DNA of 5,123 bases from JBGPIK01 sp041484845 (GCA_041484845.1 JBGPIK010000465.1:1-5123); one strand, 5' to 3'; counted from the stretch's first letter, positions 1 through 5,123 are shown. Program-made: numbers and translations. The notes: generated by a model not told the origin, from the letters alone.

Positions 1-234
1 CTGGAGTTTATGAAAGGACCCTATCTCGATTTAGGAAAGGAACGGGGGCGGTTCGTCGAACGGGCTTACGATGCAGCGGTACAGGGATATCTTCTATCGG
101 GCAGCGTCGACGAGAAGCTACAGCGGGAAATGATCGCGGTCGCCGCCCAGCGCATCAAACCGGCGCAACCGGTGCCGCCGGAGCGTGTTTTCGATTTTAG
201 TTTCGCTCAAAAAGTCAGTGAATCACTGCGATAA
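1..234 (+). CDS. C-terminal end of a probable ABC transporter substrate-binding protein (NMT1/THI5-like), 5' truncated by window edge
   Basis: The reading frame is open from base 1 (L-E-F-M-K-G-P...) to a TAA stop, so only about the last 77 residues are visible. The ATG at base 10 is an internal methionine, not a supported start. The tail carries helices followed by the segment QPVPPERVFDFSFAQKVSESL. A proline-rich stretch followed by (V/L)FDFS near the C-terminus is typical of NitT/TauT/NMT1-type periplasmic solute-binding proteins, which are very numerous in uncultured soil Deltaproteobacteria-like genomes. Such proteins capture a small organic solute outside the membrane and deliver it to an ABC permease. 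The signal peptide and ligand-binding lobes lie outside the window, so the substrate cannot be inferred. No permease or ATPase gene follows, and the next gene is unrelated. Family assignment rests on the tail alone; the coding status is firmer than the function. Confidence 0.6.
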   Translation: MEFMKGPYLDLGKERGRFVERAYDAAVQGYLLSGSVDEKLQREMIAVAAQRIKPAQPVPPERVFDFSFAQKVSESLR

Positions 235-518
235 CGGAGGCGTCCAGAATCGGTTGCATTATGACCATGGTCTATTTTGCTCTTCCGCGTCATTGAGTGC
301 GTCGAGTCGTCAATAACCGGGTTAGTCCGGTCAGAAACGGCCTGCGAATCCCATGAGACTAGTGCACTTTCACAAGGAATTTTTTACAAGTTAAGAGCGG
401 GGGCACGCTTTGATGGACGACGATGCTGCGGGGAATCGACCCACCGAGATTGAACTCGAAGTCAGCTACTCCCCGCTGGCGAATTCTGCCGCATGCGATA
501 TCCCAAAATATAACGACA
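235..518. other. Intergenic region with a small hairpin and a possible decayed repeat
   Basis: This 284-base gap holds no convincing gene. It contains a 10-base perfect palindrome GACCATGGTC at 263-272. A 5-bp hairpin, ACCGG-(gttagt)-CCGGT, lies at 316-331. It is too weak and lacks a following T-run, so it is not a credible intrinsic terminator for the preceding gene. The part at 425-476 resembles a fragment of the palindromic repeat found near 4470 and 4640 and is listed separately. A TATAAC hexamer at 509-514 is the only promoter-like element before the next gene, and no acceptable -35 accompanies it. Confidence 0.5.
425..476 (-). repeat. Possible decayed, inverted copy of the CCCCGCAGC palindromic repeat
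   Basis: Read on the minus strand, 425-436 is ATTCCCCGCAGC, identical over 12 bases to 4476-4487. The similarity continues outward, with GTGGGT a few bases away in both places (GTGGGT-CG-ATTCCCCGCAGC here, GTGGGT-TTA-ATTCCCCGCAGC near 4470). Within the same stretch GCGGGGA (428-434) and TCCCCGC (470-476) form a 7-bp inverted repeat around a 35-base loop. GATTGAACT at 448-456 resembles the reverse complement of the AGTTCAATTC that borders the copy near 4661. The combination suggests an eroded member of the same family, but each match is short and chance cannot be excluded. Confidence 0.3.
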
Positions 519-887
519 ATGGGACACTATTGCAGGATCTGTGGACGTGCTAGGCCGAACGAAGCCTTCTCTGGAAAGGGGCATCGGGCGCATGTTTGCA
601 AGCAGTGCGCGCGGATGCCAAAAGAAAAAAGACATGCGATAGAAGAACAAGAAGAGATTTCCGGCTTTCTAAAACAATCCCATATCTCAGAGAAAAATGT
701 CGCCAGGCTCAAGACGCTTGCGGCGTCGGCAAATTCACAAACTGCGGAGCTGGCGGGCATCGTTCTGGAGGTAGCATTGGTCAAGCCTTACAAGAGAGGC
801 CGCCTAAAGGTTCTAGCCAGGGAACGAAAAGACCTGCTCCAGAAGCTTCGCGAAACAGGTTTGATCTCCGCCCATCATTATGATTAG
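519..887 (+). CDS. Small zinc-knuckle protein of unknown function (122 aa)
   Basis: The protein begins MGHYCRICGRARPNEAF. Cysteines 5, 8, 27 and 30 form two CxxC pairs separated by 18 residues, with His22 and His25 just before the second pair, as in a treble-clef or rubredoxin-like zinc knuckle. After the knuckle the chain is charged and helical (about residues 33-120), with a basic segment KPYKRGRLKVLARERKDLLQKL near the end that could contact nucleic acid. The frame is open further upstream to an ATG at 423, but the added 32 residues look non-coding and overlap a possible repeat. The ATG at 519 places the knuckle at the N-terminus. No Shine-Dalgarno precedes it; TATAAC at 509-514 would put transcription start at or near the ATG, so a leaderless mRNA is possible. 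It looks like a conserved hypothetical family rather than a named gene. It converges on the helicase operon and is not co-transcribed with it. Confidence 0.75.
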   Translation: MGHYCRICGRARPNEAFSGKGHRAHVCKQCARMPKEKRHAIEEQEEISGFLKQSHISEKNVARLKTLAASANSQTAELAGIVLEVALVKPYKRGRLKVLARERKDLLQKLRETGLISAHHYD

Positions 888-907
888 ACCAACAACACAA
901 AAGGTTC

Positions 908-959
908 GTGTCCGCTTTTCCCTGCTCCCGAAAATGACACCCTGCTGGTTCCGCCAGCA
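908..959. terminator. Paired stem-loops between convergent genes, possible bidirectional terminator
   Basis: Two adjacent stem-loops fill the 79-base gap between the stops at 887 (+) and 967 (-). The first pairs GTGTC (908-912) and TTTTC (916-920) with GAAAA (930-934) and GACAC (936-940), with a small internal bulge and a 9-base loop. The second is a perfect 6-bp hairpin, TGCTGG (943-948), loop TTCCG, CCAGCA (954-959), which starts 8 bases after the minus-strand stop. Placement is right for ending both transcripts, but neither stem is followed by a strong T-run, so efficiency is doubtful. The motif around 899-920 (AAAAGGTTCGTGTCCGCTTTT) also resembles palindromic REP-type repeats, so a repeat origin is an alternative. 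Confidence 0.35.
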
Positions 960-966
960 CAGACGG

Positions 967-2064
967 CTAAGAAAGCTTGCACCGAGGGCAACCTTTCGGA
1001 TAACAGGCGCCACAGTAGATCTTGTCACACCGGGGGCAAGGGGCGAAGCATTCTCGGCAGACAATATGAAGACGATCGTCGCAGACGTAATGGCCCTTCC
1101 TTGGGTAGAAGCAGGCTTCGCATGGAAGGGGGTCAAAGGATTTCAATATCGGGTTGAATGTCAGAGGAAATGGCCTCATTTCCTTTCGTCTCTTCACTGA
1201 AAGCCAGAAAATTGGGCTCGTCGCTTCAATGCGAATCAAAGAGATCGGCTCAAGCACGAGATCGATACTGAATTTCCCGATCAGGTCCTGAATCTTGCCC
1301 TTCAGTTCCCTTTCAATGGCTTCGATCTTGCTCGCAGTTTTCTCTTTCTCTTCGGGAACGGCAGCTTTTTTTTCCAGCAACTGGCGCTGTTCGTGAATCA
1401 TGGTCTGATAATAGTCCCGGACCCGTCGGATATCCCGGTTCATCCTGCGCTCCACGCTGATCAGGAACTCCGACAGCGCCTCATTAACGATCTTCGCTTG
1501 AGCGCGCCAGAAGGCTTTGAGGACTTTTTCGCTGTTTTCACGCTCCGCTTCCCCTATGGGTTCCTCGGCGTAAAGGGCGATGAGTCCAAGGGTCTCTGGT
1601 GCGATTTTCTGCACTGCGAGATTTAGCTCGTTGATCAGACACGCGAAAATGCCTTCTTGCCGGTCATCCGAGAGGGCGGAATACTTAAAATAGCCCAAAA
1701 GATAGGAGATGCGCTTTTCCTCCTTCCGCTCCATGTGAAAAACAGCGTTGTTGAAAACCACCTTTTCGTCCAGCCGGTCTTCAAGCCTCTCCAGCCGCAC
1801 GGATGACGGCGCAATCCCTATGGTAGAAAATTTTCCCCGCTCGCCCATCAGAATGGCCATTTTTTTAAAAATCTCTGAATCATAAGAGACAGAAATTCCG
1901 TCGTAGGCATCACCTGAGAACGCAAGATTGGCGTGCTCCGGGATTTCCAACACACTAGCTACTTCCGGGGGGAGAAGCACCTCTAGACCATCGTCGCTCG
2001 GCTCCACAACAGCGCCTGTCTCCGTCAGCAGATCCCCAGTGAAATTGGAAAGTGATGAGATCAA
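967..2064 (-). CDS. Helicase partner protein with coiled coil and C-terminal cysteine-rich zinc-ribbon region (365 aa)
   Basis: The N-terminal part (about 1-165) is a mixed globular region without a motif I can name. Residues about 171-266 are highly charged and helical (e.g. RRMNRDIRRVRDYYQTMIHE, then a K/E-rich stretch), consistent with a long coiled coil. A short beta-rich segment follows (267-300), ending in VKRRKEMRPFPLTFNP. The C-terminus holds 11 cysteines, at 315, 318, 328, 336, 339, 343, 346, 351, 354, 359 and 362, mostly as CxxC pairs, which suggests two or three zinc sites. Coiled coil, then R-R-K...R-x-x-x-L-x-F/W-N-P, then a Cys-rich tail is what I recall as the C-terminal extension of large single-chain bacterial SNF2 helicases. 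I infer this protein is that extension as a separate subunit. The start is TTG at 2064, overlapping the helicase TGA stop as TTGA; GGGGAGG lies 10 bases upstream. No enzymatic motif is seen. Confidence 0.85.
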   Translation of the reverse strand: MISSLSNFTGDLLTETGAVVEPSDDGLEVLLPPEVASVLEIPEHANLAFSGDAYDGISVSYDSEIFKKMAILMGERGKFSTIGIAPSSVRLERLEDRLDEKVVFNNAVFHMERKEEKRISYLLGYFKYSALSDDRQEGIFACLINELNLAVQKIAPETLGLIALYAEEPIGEAERENSEKVLKAFWRAQAKIVNEALSEFLISVERRMNRDIRRVRDYYQTMIHEQRQLLEKKAAVPEEKEKTASKIEAIERELKGKIQDLIGKFSIDLVLEPISLIRIEATSPIFWLSVKRRKEMRPFPLTFNPILKSFDPLPCEACFYPRKGHYVCDDRLHIVCRECFAPCPRCDKIYCGACYPKGCPRCKLS

Positions 2065-4355
2065 ACCTCGTAATCCTCCCCGAAAACTTTTCTGTCCAAT
2101 TCTTTAGACTTGAGGTAATCAGACTTGGCCTTGACTAGATCCTGGCCGAGCACTTCAAAACGAGAGCGAGCCTCCTCATGGTTGTGGCTGCGCAACCATA
2201 TCTCCATGACAATATCGTCAAACTCTCGTTCTTCTCCCAAATAACCCAGCAGGGGCTCGATTTCGCCAATGACCATCTCAAACATATTGATCTTGTTCTC
2301 CAGGATATGGAGGATATGGTCTTCAAGCGTCTCGCGGACCGATAGATTGAAGATGAAGACATCTCTGGTCTGGCCGATCCGGTGCAGCCTCCCTATGCGC
2401 TGCTCAATCCTCATAGGATTCCACGGAAGATCCAAGTTGACGAGCGTATTGCAGAACTGCAAGTTTCTGCCCTCGCCGCCCGATTCAGTAGAAAGGAGTA
2501 GCGGCACGTCTTGGCGGAATCGCCGAATCGCGGCCTCCTTTTCCCCAGCTGGGAGGTCACCTCTGAATACGGTGAAGGGAAAGCCGCGCCGCTCCAGCAG
2601 TGCAGCGACTGAGTCCAGGGTTTTCAAATACTGGGTGAAAATGACCTTCTTTTCCTCGGGGTTCTTCCAGAGAAGTTCGAGCAAGGCTTTTTCCCTTGCA
2701 GTCTCGCCAACGCTTGCCGCGAGATCGAGCAGGTGGTCCACGGCCTCCGATCGCTCGGCTCGCAACCGCAAAAGAGTGGAGGCTAGAGCGGATGGGCTGC
2801 TCCCTGCTTCCCTCAATAGGAGTTGCAGGAGGGGTGCGGGAAGCGATTCTGAATGCGCCCGAGCAAAATCGGTGATGCCGTTGTAAAGTTCTCGTTCGAC
2901 CGGGCTCGGTTCCAATCTCGCTGTCGCGGCAAACCGCCTCGGCAACTTCAAATCAATCGCGCTTCGAGTATTACGGATCATGACATCACGCAGCAGCTCC
3001 CGAAGTTTGTCTTTATTGGCCGGTTTCGTGGCGTCACCCCGTTGCATGTAAGCCTGCTTAAACAGCCGCTCGGTCTTGAACTGGCCGGGCTTGACGAGCG
3101 TGATCAAATTGAAGAGCTCGATCAGGTGGTTCTGCACGGGCGTCGCGCTAAGCAGGAAAATAAAGCGTTTTTTGATTTCATTGACGAGCTTCCAGTTAAG
3201 AGTGTTGCGATTCTTCAGGTGATGCGCCTCGTCGACCACCACAAGATCATAGAAGTTGCCTGTCACTCGAGAGAAATGTTTGCTGCTTTTTGCCGTGTGG
3301 ATCGAAGCGATGATGAAAGGACAGCGCCAGAACCGATCCGGATCGGTGCTGAAGAGCGTATCCTCGGTGGTCGCGAACGCAATGTTGAATTTCTGCGCCA
3401 TCTCCTCTTGCCACTGGGAAACCAGAGGGGCGGGGGTCAGAACGAGAATATTCTTTACCATCCCCCGCAGGAGGTATTCTTTCATTAAAATTCCCGCCTC
3501 GATGGTCTTTCCCAGCCCAACTTCGTCGGACAGAAGAACCCGCCCATGGAAATATTTCAGAACCTTCTTTGCGGTTTCCAGCTGGTACCAATGACGTTCA
3601 ACTCCTTGGATCTCATTCAGGCAAAGAAGATCATCAAACCCCCTCTGCACATCGAGGTGAGCGTATTCGACGCGCAGTTGACATTGCTTTAACGTCCCCT
3701 GGCTTTGCAGCATAGCGCTCATGGCCTGCAAGTCCGGCGGCGCCACGCGGATGGGAACTCGATAGGAGGGTAACGGCGGCACGGCTGATGGCACCGTTGG
3801 GGTTTGCGCTTTAGCCTCTTCAGCCCGAGGCTCCTTCTTCCCTTCCGTCTTGCTTGTCGGTTTTGCCGCGGCTGGGGTCACCGGAGATTCGCTTTTCTTG
3901 ACGGAAGATTGGACCTTGCTTTGAGATGAAACGCGCTCGACCAGCTGGTTGTGTTCCCGGAGTCGGATAAAATCCCGGGCGCCATCAAGTATTTTTTTTG
4001 CTTCTTGATGAGAGTCCATCAGCAAGCGCTGACGTCTTTGCAGTTTCGTGGCCATGGTGAGATTCTCCTTGGCCTTTGTCAGGTTGCCACTTATCGCCTC
4101 AATCTCACTTAGAAGAGCATAATCCCGCCAGTAAGGAGCCATCTTGATCCGGCGCATCAACCACGGTCGGGCAAGATTCGGCTCTCGCATCTGGCGTATG
4201 GTCAAGGTCACAATTTCCTCTAAAAGCTCCCTGTCATCCGGAAATTCCTTGAGGAGTCTCTCGAGACAACGGTAGGCTTTCTCGTACTCATTGCGCCGGC
4301 AAAATTTCTGGTACGCTTTGTAATTCTCGTCCGGGTTTTTTTCAAAGAAGTCCAC
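2061..4355 (-). CDS. SNF2-family ATP-dependent helicase/translocase, RapA/SSO1653-like, with TPR-like N-terminal region (764 aa)
   Basis: This is a superfamily 2 translocase expected to use ATP to move along duplex DNA and remodel bound proteins. Residues about 1-130 are helical, TPR-like (e.g. NEYEKAYRCLERLLKEFPDD at 22-41). Residues about 140-195 are a low-complexity S/K/E/P/T linker. The first RecA lobe has Walker A DEVGLGKTIEAG (277-288, Lys283), motif Ia LVLTPAPLVSQW, motif II DEAH (375-378) and motif III LLSATPVQN (401-409). The second lobe has motif IV (KKVIFTQY, 569-576), motif V (STESGGEGRNLQF, 622-634) and motif VI QRIGRLHRIGQ (652-662) with arginines 656 and 659. All catalytic motifs look intact. 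The N-terminus is unlike E. coli RapA, whose N-terminal domains are Tudor-like, and the chain stops soon after lobe two. The start is GTG at 4355, fitting the promoter just upstream; there is no Shine-Dalgarno. Substrate is unknown: RNA polymerase recycling, repair and defence are possible roles. Confidence 0.93.
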   Translation of the reverse strand: MDFFEKNPDENYKAYQKFCRRNEYEKAYRCLERLLKEFPDDRELLEEIVTLTIRQMREPNLARPWLMRRIKMAPYWRDYALLSEIEAISGNLTKAKENLTMATKLQRRQRLLMDSHQEAKKILDGARDFIRLREHNQLVERVSSQSKVQSSVKKSESPVTPAAAKPTSKTEGKKEPRAEEAKAQTPTVPSAVPPLPSYRVPIRVAPPDLQAMSAMLQSQGTLKQCQLRVEYAHLDVQRGFDDLLCLNEIQGVERHWYQLETAKKVLKYFHGRVLLSDEVGLGKTIEAGILMKEYLLRGMVKNILVLTPAPLVSQWQEEMAQKFNIAFATTEDTLFSTDPDRFWRCPFIIASIHTAKSSKHFSRVTGNFYDLVVVDEAHHLKNRNTLNWKLVNEIKKRFIFLLSATPVQNHLIELFNLITLVKPGQFKTERLFKQAYMQRGDATKPANKDKLRELLRDVMIRNTRSAIDLKLPRRFAATARLEPSPVERELYNGITDFARAHSESLPAPLLQLLLREAGSSPSALASTLLRLRAERSEAVDHLLDLAASVGETAREKALLELLWKNPEEKKVIFTQYLKTLDSVAALLERRGFPFTVFRGDLPAGEKEAAIRRFRQDVPLLLSTESGGEGRNLQFCNTLVNLDLPWNPMRIEQRIGRLHRIGQTRDVFIFNLSVRETLEDHILHILENKINMFEMVIGEIEPLLGYLGEEREFDDIVMEIWLRSHNHEEARSRFEVLGQDLVKAKSDYLKSKELDRKVFGEDYEV
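2062..2081 (-). promoter_or_regulatory. Ribosome binding site and TTGA start/stop overlap coupling the partner gene to the helicase gene
   Basis: On the minus strand GGGGAGG (2081-2075) lies inside the last codons of the helicase gene, 10 bases before the TTG start at 2064-2062. That start shares two bases with the helicase TGA stop (2063-2061). The partner frame is closed by a TAA about 16 codons upstream and has no ATG or GTG in between, which makes TTG the first credible start. The arrangement favours translational coupling by terminating ribosomes and a fixed ratio of the two proteins. Confidence 0.65.
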
Positions 4356-4363
4356 GGTTTTTA

Positions 4364-4402
4364 TTTATCTTGAGGACGAGCAAATTGTCAATTTTTTAAT
4401 TG
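4364..4402 (-). promoter_or_regulatory. Sigma-70-type promoter for the helicase operon with overlapping palindrome
   Basis: On the minus strand a consensus -35 TTGACA (4391-4386) is followed after 16 bases by GATAAA (4369-4364), a 4/6 match to the -10 box. Transcription would begin near 4357-4358, only two or three bases before the GTG at 4355. That agrees with the absence of a Shine-Dalgarno and predicts a nearly leaderless mRNA. A short inverted repeat, CAATT-TTTT-AATTG at 4389-4402, overlaps the upstream edge of the -35 box and could be an operator, although it is AT-rich and may be incidental. Confidence 0.55.
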
Positions 4403-4461
4403 TGATCCGAAAATAATTACTACCGCTGTGGTGAAATACATCGTCCGAAATCGGTATTCAA

Positions 4462-4501
4462 TCGCTGTGGGTTTAATTCCCCGCAGCTTGCTGCGTAATG
4501 A
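4462..4501 (+). repeat. Small palindromic repeat, copy 1 (imperfect)
   Basis: The segment contains CGCAGC (4482-4487), TT, GCTGCG (4490-4495), a near-perfect hairpin preceded by CCCC but lacking the matching GGGG on its right side. It shares the 12-mer CAGCTTGCTGCG with copy 2 and is preceded by CGCTGTGGG, which matches CGCTGTGGT at 4424-4432 and resembles CGCTATGTT before copy 2. It reads as a degraded member of a dispersed intergenic repeat family. No function is evident. Confidence 0.5.
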
Positions 4502-4525
4502 GCTGTTCCACACCTCCTAAGAGTC

Positions 4526-4603
4526 CGTCATTCCCGAATGCTTCTAACGGGAATCCAGGCGAGACCGAACCTGGACCCCCGATTAAAACATTCGGGGGTG
4601 ACG
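4526..4603. repeat. 78-base MITE-like imperfect inverted repeat (ATTCCCGAATG type)
   Basis: Two 34-base arms, 4526-4559 and 4570-4603, are inverted repeats around a 10-base loop. By direct pairing 26 of 34 positions are Watson-Crick, two are G-T wobbles and six are mismatched. The outer 15 bp (starting CGTCATTCCCGAATG) contain only the two wobbles. The arms read CGTCATTCCC...GAATCCAGG and CCTGGA...GGGGGTGACG, the style of dispersed palindromic elements common in many proteobacterial genomes. No transposase is encoded, so it would be non-autonomous. It lies between the divergent helicase and MetE-like genes and could form a cruciform or an RNA hairpin if transcribed. Confidence 0.7.
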
Positions 4604-4621
4604 CGGTTGGGATAACATCTC

Positions 4622-4661
4622 ACCGCTATGTTCTGATACCCCGTCAGCTTGCTGCGGGGTA
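4622..4661 (+). repeat. Small palindromic repeat, copy 2 (more complete)
   Basis: TACCCCG (4637-4643), a single bulged T, CAGC, TT, GCTG and CGGGGTA (4655-4661) form an 11-bp interrupted hairpin with a very small loop. It is the better-preserved version of the repeat at 4462-4501, in the same orientation, and sits on the other side of the 78-base element. The stem is GC-rich, but no T-run follows (AGTTCAATTC), so it is unlikely to be a classical terminator. Confidence 0.55.
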
Positions 4662-4758
4662 GTTCAATTCTTGCCTAAATTGAGTTGATGTCAGGCCATC
4701 CAGCGCCGATGTTATTATTGGAACCGAGGTGACCCACGCTCGTTGGAGGTCTTTTTGC

Positions 4759-4787
4759 TTGACGCCCCTTTACAATGTGAATATCTT
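4759..4787 (+). promoter_or_regulatory. Probable sigma-70-type promoter for the MetE-like gene
   Basis: TTGACG (4759-4764, 5/6 match to the -35 consensus) is followed by a 17-base spacer and TATCTT (4782-4787, 4/6 match to the -10 box). Transcription would start near 4794, leaving a leader of roughly 54 bases before the ATG at 4848. No riboswitch-like fold (SAM or cobalamin) is recognisable in so short a leader. Confidence 0.5.
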
Positions 4788-4847
4788 GCATGGCGTCGCC
4801 ACCCAATCGGAACCTCTGTAAGCAGACCTTAGCGAAGGGGGAAAAAG

Positions 4848-5123
4848 ATGAAGCGCAGCAGCGAACGGATTCTTACGACCCACGCCGGCGCGTTGCCGCA
4901 ACCGGATGATTTGAAGCGGATGCACGCGGCGCAGATCGCCGGCGAAGCTTACGACAAGGACGTCTTCCAAAAGCGCGTCCGCCAAGCGGTGGCTGAAGTG
5001 GTCAAGAAACAGCTCGGCTGCGGTCTCGATATCATCAACGACGGCGAAGTGGGAAAATCCAATTTTTCTCGCTACGCGCGCGAGCGTCTAAGCGGTTTTA
5101 TCGAGCGAGAAGCAAAGCCGAGC
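4848..5123 (+). CDS. Cobalamin-independent methionine synthase II-like protein, N-terminal 92 residues (3' truncated by window edge)
   Basis: The open frame runs off the window without a stop. The ATG at 4848 is preceded by a strong AAGGGGG ribosome binding site six bases away. The protein begins MKRSSERILTTHAGALPQP; the (T)THxGxLPxP motif is the N-terminal signature of the short MetE-like/UROD-superfamily TIM-barrel proteins, and LDIINDGEVGKSNF (60-73) is the second family block (G-x-D-x-x-x-DGE). Family members of this short type are usually about 370 residues and correspond to the C-terminal catalytic half of MetE. They bind zinc and transfer a methyl group to a thiol such as homocysteine. 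The zinc-binding residues lie beyond the window, so methionine synthesis specifically is not shown; related paralogues act on other methyl donors. It is transcribed divergently from the helicase operon and shows no functional link to it. Confidence 0.85.
   Translation, partial: MKRSSERILTTHAGALPQPDDLKRMHAAQIAGEAYDKDVFQKRVRQAVAEVVKKQLGCGLDIINDGEVGKSNFSRYARERLSGFIEREAKPS

Noticed and set aside
425..480. tRNA- or tmRNA-like end on the minus strand (GGTGGGTCGATTCCCCGC)
   Set aside because: It resembles a T-arm, but the GCGGGGA/TCCCCGC stem spans only 49 bases with no D-arm or anticodon arm. A repeat remnant explains it better.
413..553. 46-residue open frame (MDDDAAGNRPTEIELEVSYS...) just before and overlapping the zinc-knuckle gene
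   Set aside because: Codon composition is not absurd, but there is no clear ribosome binding site, it overlaps the next gene by 35 bases in another frame, and it covers a probable repeat remnant.
880..1200. Plus-strand open frame of 106 residues spanning the convergent gap
   Set aside because: It overlaps the stem-loops and runs antisense to the cysteine-rich end of the partner gene. No Shine-Dalgarno or motif supports it.
2055..2100. Programmed frameshift joining helicase and partner into one protein
   Set aside because: The partner frame is open for only about 16 codons upstream of the TTG, and no canonical slippery heptamer lies in the helicase frame there. A Shine-Dalgarno-led TTG start is simpler.
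2269..3488. Long plus-strand open frames of about 205 and 211 residues opposite the helicase gene
   Set aside because: They lie antisense to intact helicase motifs and have Arg/Ser-rich or low-quality composition with no recognisable motif. They are by-products of the helicase codon pattern.
967..4355. DISARM or another named defence system
   Set aside because: DISARM uses an SNF2-like helicase, but its methyltransferase and DrmA/B/C partners are absent here, and no nuclease or toxin gene is in the window.
4770..4985. Minus-strand open frame of 71 residues over the start of the MetE-like gene
   Set aside because: It is antisense to a clearly recognisable coding sequence with its own ribosome binding site.

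Overview
The window looks like bacterial chromosome from an uncultured, moderately GC-rich lineage. Three things point to the Deltaproteobacteria/Binatota/NC10/Rokubacteria range of soil and subsurface genomes: the ABC-type substrate-binding protein tail, the short MetE-like protein, and intergenic palindromes of the ATTCCCGAATG and CCCCG-CAGC-TT-GCTG-CGGGG kinds. This placement is an impression from gene and repeat style, not a phylogenetic result. No phage, plasmid, CRISPR or transposase gene is visible.

Layout. Bases 1-234 (+) are the 3' end of a gene resembling an NMT1/THI5-like ABC transporter substrate-binding protein. A 284-base gap follows, holding a small hairpin and what may be a decayed repeat. 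Bases 519-887 (+) encode a 122-residue protein with an N-terminal four-cysteine zinc-knuckle motif, a conserved-looking hypothetical. It converges across a 79-base gap with two stem-loops onto a two-gene minus-strand unit. The promoter-proximal gene (4355 to 2061) is a 764-residue RapA/SSO1653-like SNF2 helicase with a TPR-like N-terminal region. The second gene (2064 to 967) encodes a 365-residue partner with a long coiled coil and an 11-cysteine C-terminal zinc-ribbon-like region. The two genes overlap as TTGA (TTG start inside the TGA stop).

Upstream of the helicase, 4356-4847 carries its likely promoter (TTGACA, 16-base spacer, GATAAA). This promoter would give an almost leaderless GTG-started mRNA. 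The same gap holds two copies of a small palindromic repeat flanking a 78-base MITE-like inverted repeat, then a forward promoter for the last gene. Bases 4848-5123 (+) are the 5' end of a cobalamin-independent methionine-synthase-like protein.

The main item of interest is the helicase/zinc-protein pair. Its architecture suggests a two-subunit remodeler in which the usual C-terminal extension of a large SNF2 protein is a separate, translationally coupled polypeptide. Substrate and role cannot be read from sequence: transcription-complex recycling, repair or defence are all open. No methyltransferase, nuclease or other classical defence partner lies within the window.
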